Shown here: one piece after another, positions 1-5,720 of the stretch
How positions within the stretch are numbered: position 1 is the stretch's first letter
Layout: the number at the start of each line of letters is the position of its first letter
Assembly: GCA_015484715.1 (NCBI GenBank)
Contig: WFUY01000318.1
Location: 1-10,237 of the forward strand
DNA length: 10,237 nt
Direction of reading: 5' to 3'
From: Thermoflexales bacterium
GTDB taxonomy: Bacteria > Chloroflexota > Anaerolineae > S140-20
Program-made: the position numbers and the translations under genes
Notes under the pieces: model-generated
Seen by the model: only the letters and a program-made list of their open reading frames with translations
What the model was told of the DNA's origin: nothing
Database searches by the model: none

Positions 1-242
1 GAGGAGAGAGAGGGTGAGGGAGATGCCTCAGGCAGGGACGTGGAGGGTGGAGCCGCCCCACCCGGCACCGTCGGGTTGGCCCCTTCGGTCTGCTGGGGAG
101 CCGTTGGAACCCGAACCAGGAGTAGGAAGATGATAGCTGCTGAGATCAACAGCCCAGCGATCAGGCCGGCCCCACTGCCCAGGGCGATGGCCAGCAATAG
201 ACGAACCTTAGTCGAGGACTGGGGTGTGGGGGGTGTCTGCAT
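1..242 (-). CDS. Partial single-pass membrane protein with proline-rich tail (C-terminus beyond window)
   Basis: This frame is open from an ATG at 240-242 to the left edge, giving 80 residues with no stop. A GAGGAG ribosome binding site lies 7 nt upstream of the ATG. The protein starts MQTPPTPQSSTKVR, then has a strongly hydrophobic segment at about residues 14-38 (leucine, isoleucine, alanine, glycine), a single arginine at residue 39, and a low-complexity tail rich in Pro, Ser, Thr, Ala and Gly. That looks like a membrane anchor followed by an extended linker to a domain outside the window. The first 35 nt overlap the end of the upstream DUF4177-like gene, which suggests translational coupling in one operon. 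I do not recognise the family. The downstream domain could be anything, and a signal peptide instead of a permanent anchor is possible. Confidence 0.6.
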   Translation of the reverse strand, partial: MQTPPTPQSSTKVRLLLAIALGSGAGLIAGLLISAAIIFLLLVRVPTAPQQTEGANPTVPGGAAPPSTSLPEASPSPSLS

Positions 243-558
243 CGTCGTTCTCCTCGTTGGGATCAGCCGGCAAGGGCACACGGCTGCGAGCTTCCACACC
301 AGAAGGGGCGCTCGTCTCGTCCGAAGAGGGCAAGGGGCGCTTGAAGAAGAGGCTCAACCCACCACCATCCTGCATCAGGGAACCCGCGACACCTACCATC
401 TCCCAACCCGCCAATCCCAACTCGGCGATGGCCTGGTCCCGGCTGGACACGATGATCTCCCGAGAAGGTCCCTCAACCTGGTAGAAACGGACCGACTGGC
501 GAATCATCACCGTACCGCTGATGTCGAGGCGTAGCTCACAATACTCCCATTGCTGCAT
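208..558 (-). CDS. Small DUF4177-like protein
   Basis: This encodes 116 residues from the ATG at 556-558, which has a GGAGGAG ribosome binding site 5 nt upstream. A longer reading to an ATG at 597 adds a Gly/Ala-rich stretch that covers this site, so I prefer the shorter start. The N-terminal half matches the general DUF4177 pattern: a QWEYCELRL first strand, then AIAELGLAGWEMVGV (about residues 46-60), then an LFFKRPL strand (about 70-76). The last 40 residues are acidic, proline-rich and probably disordered. DUF4177 proteins are small alpha/beta proteins of unknown function, often encoded next to membrane proteins. Here the next gene downstream overlaps by 35 nt and encodes a membrane-anchored protein, so the two products may work together. 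No catalytic residues are evident. Confidence 0.8.
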   Translation of the reverse strand: MQQWEYCELRLDISGTVMIRQSVRFYQVEGPSREIIVSSRDQAIAELGLAGWEMVGVAGSLMQDGGGLSLFFKRPLPSSDETSAPSGVEARSRVPLPADPNEENDDADTPHTPVLD

Positions 559-620
559 TGGAACTCCTCCTCCGCCTGCAGCGGCACACCGGGCCATTCG
601 TCTCCTGAACGATTATGTTG

Positions 621-649
621 GTTTTACCATATATCGGCCCCACCGTCAA
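621..649 (-). promoter_or_regulatory. Sigma70-type promoter of the DUF4177-like gene
   Basis: Read on the minus strand, TTGACG (644-649) and TAAAAC (621-626) are separated by exactly 17 nt. The -35 matches consensus at 5 of 6 positions and the -10 at 4 of 6. Transcription would start near 614, leaving a leader of about 55 nt before the ATG at 558. The same TTGACG hexamer is used by the rho promoter in this window. Confidence 0.6.
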
Positions 650-738
650 GCGCCAACGAAAACCAAGCTGTCACCCAACCGTAACGAATTTGTAACCCGT
701 CCGCCGAGGGGCGAGGATACAATGAACGAGGAAAACCA

Positions 739-757
739 CACCCTGCCCCACCGGGTG
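739..757. repeat. GC-rich dyad, copy 1 of a 20-nt repeated element
   Basis: CACCC and GGGTG flank a 9-nt centre (TGCCCCACC). The 20 nt at 739-758 match 5615-5634 at 19 of 20 positions. This copy lies 63 bp upstream of the kinase -35 hexamer. The arrangement resembles an operator, but no regulator is identified. Confidence 0.5.
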
Positions 758-775
758 AGGGCATTGCCCTCGCCC
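753..775. repeat. 10-bp GC-rich stem-loop
   Basis: GGGTGAGGGC at 753-762 pairs with GCCCTCGCCC at 766-775 around an ATT loop, with one G-T wobble. No T-run follows on either strand, so it is not a standard intrinsic terminator. Its left arm shares GGGTG with the dyad at 739-757, so the two foldings are mutually exclusive. Confidence 0.5.
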
Positions 776-820
776 CTCCCTAAAATTGCACCTTGTACCC
801 TGGCAGGAGCGATTGTCCCC

Positions 821-849
821 TTGCCTTCTATGAGACCTTGTGCTATCAT
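821..849 (+). promoter_or_regulatory. Sigma70-type promoter of the hybrid kinase
   Basis: TTGCCT (821-826) and TATCAT (844-849) are spaced by 17 nt, matching consensus at 4 of 6 and 5 of 6 positions. The predicted start near 856 gives a leader of about 80 nt before the kinase ATG at 936. Confidence 0.55.
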
Positions 850-935
850 CCCAGTATGGCTAACCCTCACCGACGACCGATCGTACCTCGCTTGGGAGGC
901 AGTAGCCTCTACGGGGACAAGCTCCGAGGAGTGAT

Positions 936-3701
936 ATGGGTTGGGATTTTTTTTCATGGTTGCGCCAGCACAAAGCCGAAATCGAGGCTCAATGGCCGGC
1001 TGCCATTCAAACGGCATCGCCCCATCTCGCCACCTCCCATAAGGGCCTCGCTGTCTGGAACTCCCTCCTGGAAACCCTTATCACGGATGGAGCAGAGCCG
1101 CTGTCGGAAAAGGCGTACCGCTGGGTTGACCAGGTAGTGACCCAGCATGGGCTGGCCCCCTCCGAGGTCTTTGCCATTGCTGAAGGTCTCTCCAGCACGA
1201 TCCAGACTATGCTCCCCCCCGACGAAGACCCCTCTCGGGCCATCCACTACCGCGCCGAGATCTCCACGGCCCTGGCCCGCTACTTCGCCGACAGGGCTGA
1301 ACAACTGGCGACGGCGAAGGCGCAGTTGGAAACGCTCTATGAGATCACCCGAGAGTTGACCTCCAGCTTGGACCTGCCCCGGGTGCTGCAGAAAACCCTG
1401 GCCGAGGTGACCTCGGCCATCGCGGCGGAGAAGGGAGCCGTCTTCCTGGTGGACGGTGCCGCCGGCAAAGTGACCGTCGAGGCCACCATCAACTGGGACG
1501 GCGGCGACGTGCCCCTACGAGCGATCCCCTCAGAGTGGCAACTGGGACAGCCGGACCCCCTGCTTATCGTGGACGACCTGCAGGCCGAGGGAGCCGAAGC
1601 CTGGCTCAACCAATTGGCCGGCGAACGGGTGCGGGCGCTGATCGTCGCTCCGTTGGTCGCCAACGGGGAGTTCCGGGGTCTCCTGGCCGTGGCCAGCCCC
1701 CGAGCCGGCGCTTTCGACGCTACCCACGTCCGGTTGCTCCGCACCGTCCTCAGCCAGATCGCCACCGCCATCGGCAACGCCGAGGTCTATCGCCTGATCA
1801 GCCGCCAGGCCCAGGAATTGGGCCAGATGCTCCGCCACCAACAGGAGGAAGGGACCAAAAGCCAGGCCATCCTCACCTCCATCGCCGATGGCGTCGTCGT
1901 GAGCAATACCGAGGGGCGGATCATCCTGGTGAACCCGGCTGCCGAGCGCATCTTGGGGACCTCGGCGAAGCAGCTCATCGGCCACGACTTCCACGCCCTC
2001 TTCTCTGCCTTCAGCGCTCAGGGACGGGAAGAGGCAACGACCGCGATGGAGACGCTCCTGAGCACCTCCGACCTGGGAGTGAGCAAAGCCTTTAAGACGA
2101 TCCTGGAGATTGACAACCGCGTCATCCACGCCCACCTCTCCCCTGTCCTCACCCGCCGCGAGGAGTTCCTGGGCGTGGTCATCATCTTCCGGGACATCAC
2201 CAAGGAGGTGGAAGCGGATCGAGCCAAGAGTGAGTTCGTCTCCACCGTCTCCCACGAACTCCGCACTCCGATGACCGCCATCAAGGGGTACACAGACCTG
2301 CTCTACGCCGGTGCCGTCGGTCCCATCAACGCCGAGCAGAAACGGTTTCTCCAAATCATCAAGAGCAACACGGACCGGTTGACGGCGCTGATCAACGACC
2401 TGCTGGACATATCGCGGGTGGAGACCGGGCGGGTTCGCTTCGAACCCCGGCCGGTGCAGATCGGCGAGGTGATCGCCGACGTGGTCAACGCCCTCGCCGG
2501 CCAGGCCGAGGTCAAGCACCAGACACTCACCTACGAGGTGATGGGAGGGCTCCCCGAAATTATGGGGGATCGGGATCGGTTGAACCAGGTGCTTACGAAC
2601 CTGGTCAGCAATGCCATCCGGTACACTCCCGAAGGGGGAACCATCGAGGTGCGGGCTTACCTCGTCGAGGGCGCGGTGCGCGTGGACGTGCGGGATACGG
2701 GCATCGGTATCGCGCCGGAGGACCTGGGGCGCATCTTCGAGCGGTTCTACCGGGCCGATCACCCTTTGGTCCAAGAGACCAGCGGGACCGGCCTGGGGCT
2801 CCCCATCGTCAAGATGTTCGTGGAGATGCACGGCGGGCGGGTCTGGGTGGAGAGCGAGCTGGGCAAAGGGAGCACCTTCACCTTCATCCTGCCCGTGCCC
2901 ACGCGGATGGAGGAGGACGAAGGGCGTCGCCCCATGCCCCACCTAATGGCCCGTATGCGCACCATCCTGGTGGTGGACGACGACCCCGACATCGCCAACC
3001 TCATCAAGATGCACCTGGAGAACAGCGGTTATCGGGTCCTCGTCCTGGGGAGCGGTCGCTCCGTCGTCACCTGGGCCGAAGAGAAACAGCCCGACCTCAT
3101 CCTCCTGGACCTGCTCCTCCCGGACATTGATGGACTGGAAGTGCTCCGCAAGCTGAAGGAGAACTCGACCACGGCGGACATCCCCGTCGTCGTCCTGACC
3201 ATCGTGCCCGACGATGGGACGGCCCGGGGCCTGGGGGCTGTGGATTACCTGACCAAGCCTATCGAGGAAGAAGAACTGCTGCACAGCGTGGAGGAGGCGC
3301 TGACCTGGCAGGGTCGGGTCCTCATCGTCGAGGACGACGCCGATACCGTGGGATTGCTCTCCGCCACAATGCGCCGGATCGGCTTCACGCCACTGGTGGC
3401 CGCCGATGGCTACGAGGCCCTGGCGATGGCCCGCCGCCACCGGCCCGACCTGATCCTGCTGGACCTGCGCCTGCCCGGCATGGACGGGTACGAGGCCCTG
3501 ACGCACCTGAAGCGAGACGCGGTGACCCAGACCATCCCCATCGTGGCCATTTCGGCCCACGTGGCCGACGTGGATCAGGAGCGCAAGCGCCTCATCGCTT
3601 TGGGAGCCGCCGCCTTCCTCCCCAAGCCCTTCAGCATCGGAGAGCTGCTGGACGAGATCGAGACAGCCTTGCAGCCGGTCTCCGGTCCCTCCCCCCCTTA
3701 G
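936..3701 (+). CDS. Soluble hybrid histidine kinase (GAF-PAS-HisKA-HATPase-REC-REC)
   Basis: This is a 921-residue sensor kinase that autophosphorylates on histidine and passes phosphate to aspartate. Domains in order: a helical region resembling RsbR-type N-terminal sensors (about 1-120), a short coiled coil (about 118-145), GAF (about 130-285), PAS (about 305-425), HisKA with the SHELRTP box and His440, and HATPase_c with the N-box around Asn555/Asn559, DTGIGI (587-592) and GTGLGL (617-622). Two receiver domains follow: REC1 (acidic 681-683, acceptor Asp725, Thr755, Lys774) and REC2 (Glu799/Asp800, acceptor Asp843, Ser873, Lys897). All key residues are present. There is no signal peptide or membrane segment, so it should sense a cytoplasmic cue. 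No HPt domain, output domain or partner regulator lies next to it, so the phosphate target is unknown. The ATG follows GAGGAG by 4 nt. The gene is convergent with rho. Confidence 0.95.
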   Translation: MGWDFFSWLRQHKAEIEAQWPAAIQTASPHLATSHKGLAVWNSLLETLITDGAEPLSEKAYRWVDQVVTQHGLAPSEVFAIAEGLSSTIQTMLPPDEDPSRAIHYRAEISTALARYFADRAEQLATAKAQLETLYEITRELTSSLDLPRVLQKTLAEVTSAIAAEKGAVFLVDGAAGKVTVEATINWDGGDVPLRAIPSEWQLGQPDPLLIVDDLQAEGAEAWLNQLAGERVRALIVAPLVANGEFRGLLAVASPRAGAFDATHVRLLRTVLSQIATAIGNAEVYRLISRQAQELGQMLRHQQEEGTKSQAILTSIADGVVVSNTEGRIILVNPAAERILGTSAKQLIGHDFHALFSAFSAQGREEATTAMETLLSTSDLGVSKAFKTILEIDNRVIHAHLSPVLTRREEFLGVVIIFRDITKEVEADRAKSEFVSTVSHELRTPMTAIKGYTDLLYAGAVGPINAEQKRFLQIIKSNTDRLTALINDLLDISRVETGRVRFEPRPVQIGEVIADVVNALAGQAEVKHQTLTYEVMGGLPEIMGDRDRLNQVLTNLVSNAIRYTPEGGTIEVRAYLVEGAVRVDVRDTGIGIAPEDLGRIFERFYRADHPLVQETSGTGLGLPIVKMFVEMHGGRVWVESELGKGSTFTFILPVPTRMEEDEGRRPMPHLMARMRTILVVDDDPDIANLIKMHLENSGYRVLVLGSGRSVVTWAEEKQPDLILLDLLLPDIDGLEVLRKLKENSTTADIPVVVLTIVPDDGTARGLGAVDYLTKPIEEEELLHSVEEALTWQGRVLIVEDDADTVGLLSATMRRIGFTPLVAADGYEALAMARRHRPDLILLDLRLPGMDGYEALTHLKRDAVTQTIPIVAISAHVADVDQERKRLIALGAAAFLPKPFSIGELLDEIETALQPVSGPSPP

Positions 3702-3720
3702 CCTGCTCTGCAAGGAAAGA

Positions 3721-3776
3721 GTCCACAAAGAAGCCCCATCCCGCGGCTCGCAGGGACGGGGCTTGTCGCTGTGGAC
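3721..3776. terminator. Two-tier inverted repeat, likely bidirectional terminator
   Basis: The inner stem pairs AAGCCCC (3731-3737) with GGGGCTT (3758-3764) and continues, after one mismatch, as TCCC/GGGA. The outer stem pairs GTCCACA (3721-3727) with TGTGGAC (3770-3776). The element lies between the stops of the convergent kinase and rho genes. Read from the rho side the hairpin is followed by CTTTG. Read from the kinase side it is followed by TTGTC. Both T-tracts are weak, so efficiency is uncertain. Confidence 0.7.
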
Positions 3777-3804
3777 CGAACTCTCGCAAGCCTACCTGTC
3801 CTCG

Positions 3805-5091
3805 CTACAGCGCATCCTTGTGCAGTGTGTCGAGAAACTCCTTGTTGGTCTTGGTGCGCCGCAGCCGGTTCAGCAGGGCCTCCGTGGCCGTCGCGATGTC
3901 GTAGCCGGCCCCCGAAGGCGGCGGCGTGGTCAACTGGGTGAACATCCGCCGCATCGTCCACACCTTGGCCAGTGTATCCGGGTCCAGGAGCAGGTCCTCC
4001 CGGCGCGTGCCAGAGCGCTCGATGTCGAAGGCGGGGAAGATACGGCGCTCTTGCAGCCGCCGACTCAGGTGGAGCTCCATGTTGCCCGTCCCCTTGAACT
4101 CCTCGTAGATCATATCGTCCATCCGGCTGCCCGTGTCCACCAGGCAGGTGGCAATGATAGTCAGACTCCCTCCCTCCTCAATGTTGCGGGCCGATCCGAA
4201 GAAACGCTTGGGAGGATAGAGGGCTGCCGGGTCCAGACCTCCTGAAAGTGTACGCCCGCTGGGGGGGACGATCAGGTTATAGGCCCGGGAGAGGCGGGTG
4301 ATCGAGTCCAGGAGGATCATCACGTGGCGGCCACACTCCACCAACCGCTTGGCCCGCTCCAGAGCCATCTCAGCCACCCGGGCGTGGTTCTCGACCGGGT
4401 CGTCAAAGGTGGAACTGATCACCTCCGCCTCCACGGAACGATCCATATCGGTCACCTCTTCGGGCCGCTCTCCGATGAGGCAGACCATCAGGTGGATGTC
4501 CCGATAGCGGGCCGAGACGGCGTTGGCGATGTGCTTCAGGACGGTGGTCTTGCCCGCCTTGGGGGGGGAAACGATCAGACCACGCTGTCCCCGACCGATG
4601 GGGGCGATCAGGTTGAGCAACCGGGTGGTCAGGTTGTTGGAGTCCGTCTCCAAGTCCAGGAGTTCGTTGGGGAAGATGGGGGTCAGCCGATCGAAATGGG
4701 GGCGATACTTGGCCTGCTCTGGATCCAGGCCGTTCACCGCCTCCACACGGAGCAGGCTGTAGTATTTCTCGTTCTCCTTGGGAGGGCGAACCTGGCCGAC
4801 GACCATATCGCCCGTGCGCAGGCCGAAGCGCCGGATCTGCGACTGGGAGACGTAGACATCCTCGGGGCCGGGCAGGTAGTGATCGGAACGGAGGAACCCC
4901 ACCCCCTCATCCACGATGTCCAGGATACCGCCTCCAAAGATGAGGCCCTGTTGTTCCGCCTTGGCCCGCAAAAGGCGGAGGATGAGTTCGTCTTTCTTCA
5001 AGCGGCTGTAGCCCGATACCCCCATTTCTCGGGCCAGCTCTCGCAATTCGTGCAACGTGCGCGTTTCCAGTTCAGCAATATCTAGGTCCAC
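3805..5091 (-). CDS. rho: Transcription termination factor Rho
   Basis: Rho is a hexameric RNA-dependent ATPase that loads on C-rich nascent RNA and dislodges RNA polymerase. The order is an N-terminal Rho_N helical domain (about 8-45), a cold-shock-like RNA-binding domain containing GVGFLR (about 63-68) and [13 protein letters not shown], then the RecA-type ATPase: Walker A PPKAGKT (176-182), catalytic Glu in GERPEEV (Glu208), Walker [10 protein letters not shown] (258-266), the GRTLSGG Q-loop region and the arginine finger in RSGTRRED. I chose the GTG at 5089-5091 (428 residues) because AGGAG lies 8 nt upstream. A GTG at 5098-5100 would add three residues but sits directly on that site. Two positions differ from E. 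coli: Gly replaces Asp210, and Val replaces Phe62 of the RNA-binding loop. There is no long inserted domain of the kind seen in actinobacterial Rho. Confidence 0.97.
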   Translation of the reverse strand: MDLDIAELETRTLHELRELAREMGVSGYSRLKKDELILRLLRAKAEQQGLIFGGGILDIVDEGVGFLRSDHYLPGPEDVYVSQSQIRRFGLRTGDMVVGQVRPPKENEKYYSLLRVEAVNGLDPEQAKYRPHFDRLTPIFPNELLDLETDSNNLTTRLLNLIAPIGRGQRGLIVSPPKAGKTTVLKHIANAVSARYRDIHLMVCLIGERPEEVTDMDRSVEAEVISSTFDDPVENHARVAEMALERAKRLVECGRHVMILLDSITRLSRAYNLIVPPSGRTLSGGLDPAALYPPKRFFGSARNIEEGGSLTIIATCLVDTGSRMDDMIYEEFKGTGNMELHLSRRLQERRIFPAFDIERSGTRREDLLLDPDTLAKVWTMRRMFTQLTTPPPSGAGYDIATATEALLNRLRRTKTNKEFLDTLHKDAL

Positions 5092-5516
5092 GGCATTCAC
5101 TCCTGATCAGAAAATCGGTTTTCCCCCGGGGATTCACAGCAGGGGGTGTGCCCATAGCAGGACCTCCCAGAGGGACCCAGGGCCTTCCAGGCGTTCAGGA
5201 GGGTTCCTTCCGGAGGGCAATTCCACTTCCAACGGGATCTGCCTACATCCTGGGGTTGTTGTCCAGGTGAGATCCAGGACGGGAGCCCAAGTCGGTCAGG
5301 CATAAGAAACCGACCGTGGGGAGATCAGTCCACGTCGGACGAAACGTTTCGTCTTCCCCTTGGCAGAGGTTGAGACGAGATATGCAATGATGGCTTCTCA
5401 GGATTGTACCATTTAGGAGAGCTCTTGGGTCGTTGAGGGGAGGTGCTTCGTCAAACGAGGCACATACAGGCTCCCACCTGGAATGCCTGCGATGATCGTA
5501 TAAGCTGAGGCAATGT
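5092..5516 (-). promoter_or_regulatory. Long rho 5' leader, candidate autoregulatory region
   Basis: From the promoter at 5524-5552, transcription would start near 5517, leaving about 425 nt before the GTG start. On the rho strand the segment 5445 down to 5362 has 32 C and 11 G in 84 nt, the composition Rho prefers for loading. Also present are a perfect 16-bp palindrome at 5338-5353, a weak stem of CGGTC with GACCG (about 5294-5315), a CCCCGGGG tract (5126-5133) and the palindrome CTGATCAG (5103-5110) abutting the ribosome binding site. Known E. coli biology, where rho is attenuated by its own product in a leader, makes a similar role likely here. I recognise no riboswitch family and no convincing gene in this stretch. 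Confidence 0.5.
5338..5353. repeat. Perfect 16-bp palindrome GACGAAACGTTTCGTC
   Basis: All 16 bases are self-complementary. The centre AAACGTTT resembles the CpG-centred operators used by LacI-family repressors such as PurR. As RNA it could form a 6-bp stem with an ACGU loop. It lies about 165-180 nt downstream of the predicted rho start and 283 bp upstream of the protease -35. Confidence 0.6.
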
Positions 5517-5523
5517 TGCCCCA

Positions 5524-5552
5524 ATTATAGCACACCTGGTTTTGCGCGTCAA
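5524..5552 (-). promoter_or_regulatory. Near-consensus sigma70-type promoter of rho
   Basis: On the minus strand TTGACG (5547-5552) is followed after exactly 17 nt by TATAAT (5524-5529). The -10 is perfect and the -35 has one mismatch, making this the strongest promoter in the window. No other good promoter is seen closer to the rho start. Confidence 0.8.
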
Positions 5553-5613
5553 CCAATTTGCCACACCAACGGAGCTTTTCAACACCAACCCATAAAAACG
5601 GGAGCATCACCGG

Positions 5614-5634
5614 TCACCCTGCCCCAACGGGTGA
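5614..5634. repeat. GC-rich dyad, copy 2, abutting the protease -35
   Basis: TCACCC and GGGTGA flank a 9-nt centre (TGCCCCAAC). Positions 5615-5634 match 739-758 at 19 of 20 positions. The right arm ends 1 bp before the protease -35, so a bound protein could contact or block RNA polymerase there. Confidence 0.5.
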
Positions 5635-5635
5635 T

Positions 5636-5663
5636 TTGCATCCGGGGCAGATTCGAGTAAAAT
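5636..5663 (+). promoter_or_regulatory. Probable promoter of the trypsin-like protease
   Basis: TTGCAT (5636-5641) and TAAAAT (5658-5663) are spaced by 16 nt. The predicted start near 5670 gives a leader of about 50 nt. The dyad at 5614-5634 sits immediately upstream. Confidence 0.5.
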
Positions 5664-5720
5664 GAGCCCACATCATCTTCCCCGAGCGTGCGGCCCTGGG
5701 TAGAGAAAGGAGCTAGAGCA

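Larger units (their letters stand above)
559..935. other. Divergent intergenic region between the DUF4177-like and kinase genes
   Basis: These 377 bp hold no convincing gene. They contain the minus-strand promoter at 621-649, an 11-nt-spaced direct repeat of GTTAC (minus strand, about 675-690), a GC-rich dyad at 739-757, an adjacent 10-bp stem-loop at 753-775, and a plus-strand promoter at 821-849. A 70-codon reading frame from ATG 722 to 934 ends 1 nt before the kinase ATG. It would begin upstream of the recognised promoter and has no persuasive ribosome binding site or recognisable domain, so I do not call it. Confidence 0.6.

Noticed and set aside
40..534. Plus-strand open frame of 164 codons at the left edge
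   Set aside because: It runs antisense to the DUF4177-like gene and the membrane-anchor gene, both of which have ribosome binding sites and protein-like composition. It has neither.
722..934. Seventy-codon frame ending just before the kinase ATG
   Set aside because: It spans the predicted kinase promoter and both hairpins, has only a weak upstream purine run, and its translation shows no domain or plausible peptide features.
1530..2942. Long open frame of 470 codons on the minus strand
   Set aside because: It lies wholly inside the kinase gene in an opposing frame. Its His/Gly/Asp/Val-rich composition is the usual shadow of a GC-rich coding strand, and it has no recognisable domain.
4561..4568. 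Run of eight G (C on the coding strand) in rho, considered as a frameshift site
   Set aside because: It encodes the invariant Ser-Pro-Pro-Lys of Walker A and the frame stays intact on both sides, so codon constraint explains it.
5243..5524. Minus-strand frame of 93 codons in the rho leader
   Set aside because: Its first codon lies within the promoter -10 element, so it would not be transcribed from that promoter, and its composition looks non-coding.
5613..5720. Riboswitch in the protease leader or before the importer
   Set aside because: The protease leader is only about 50 nt, and only 24 nt precede the importer permease. I see no TPP, FMN or other conserved riboswitch core.
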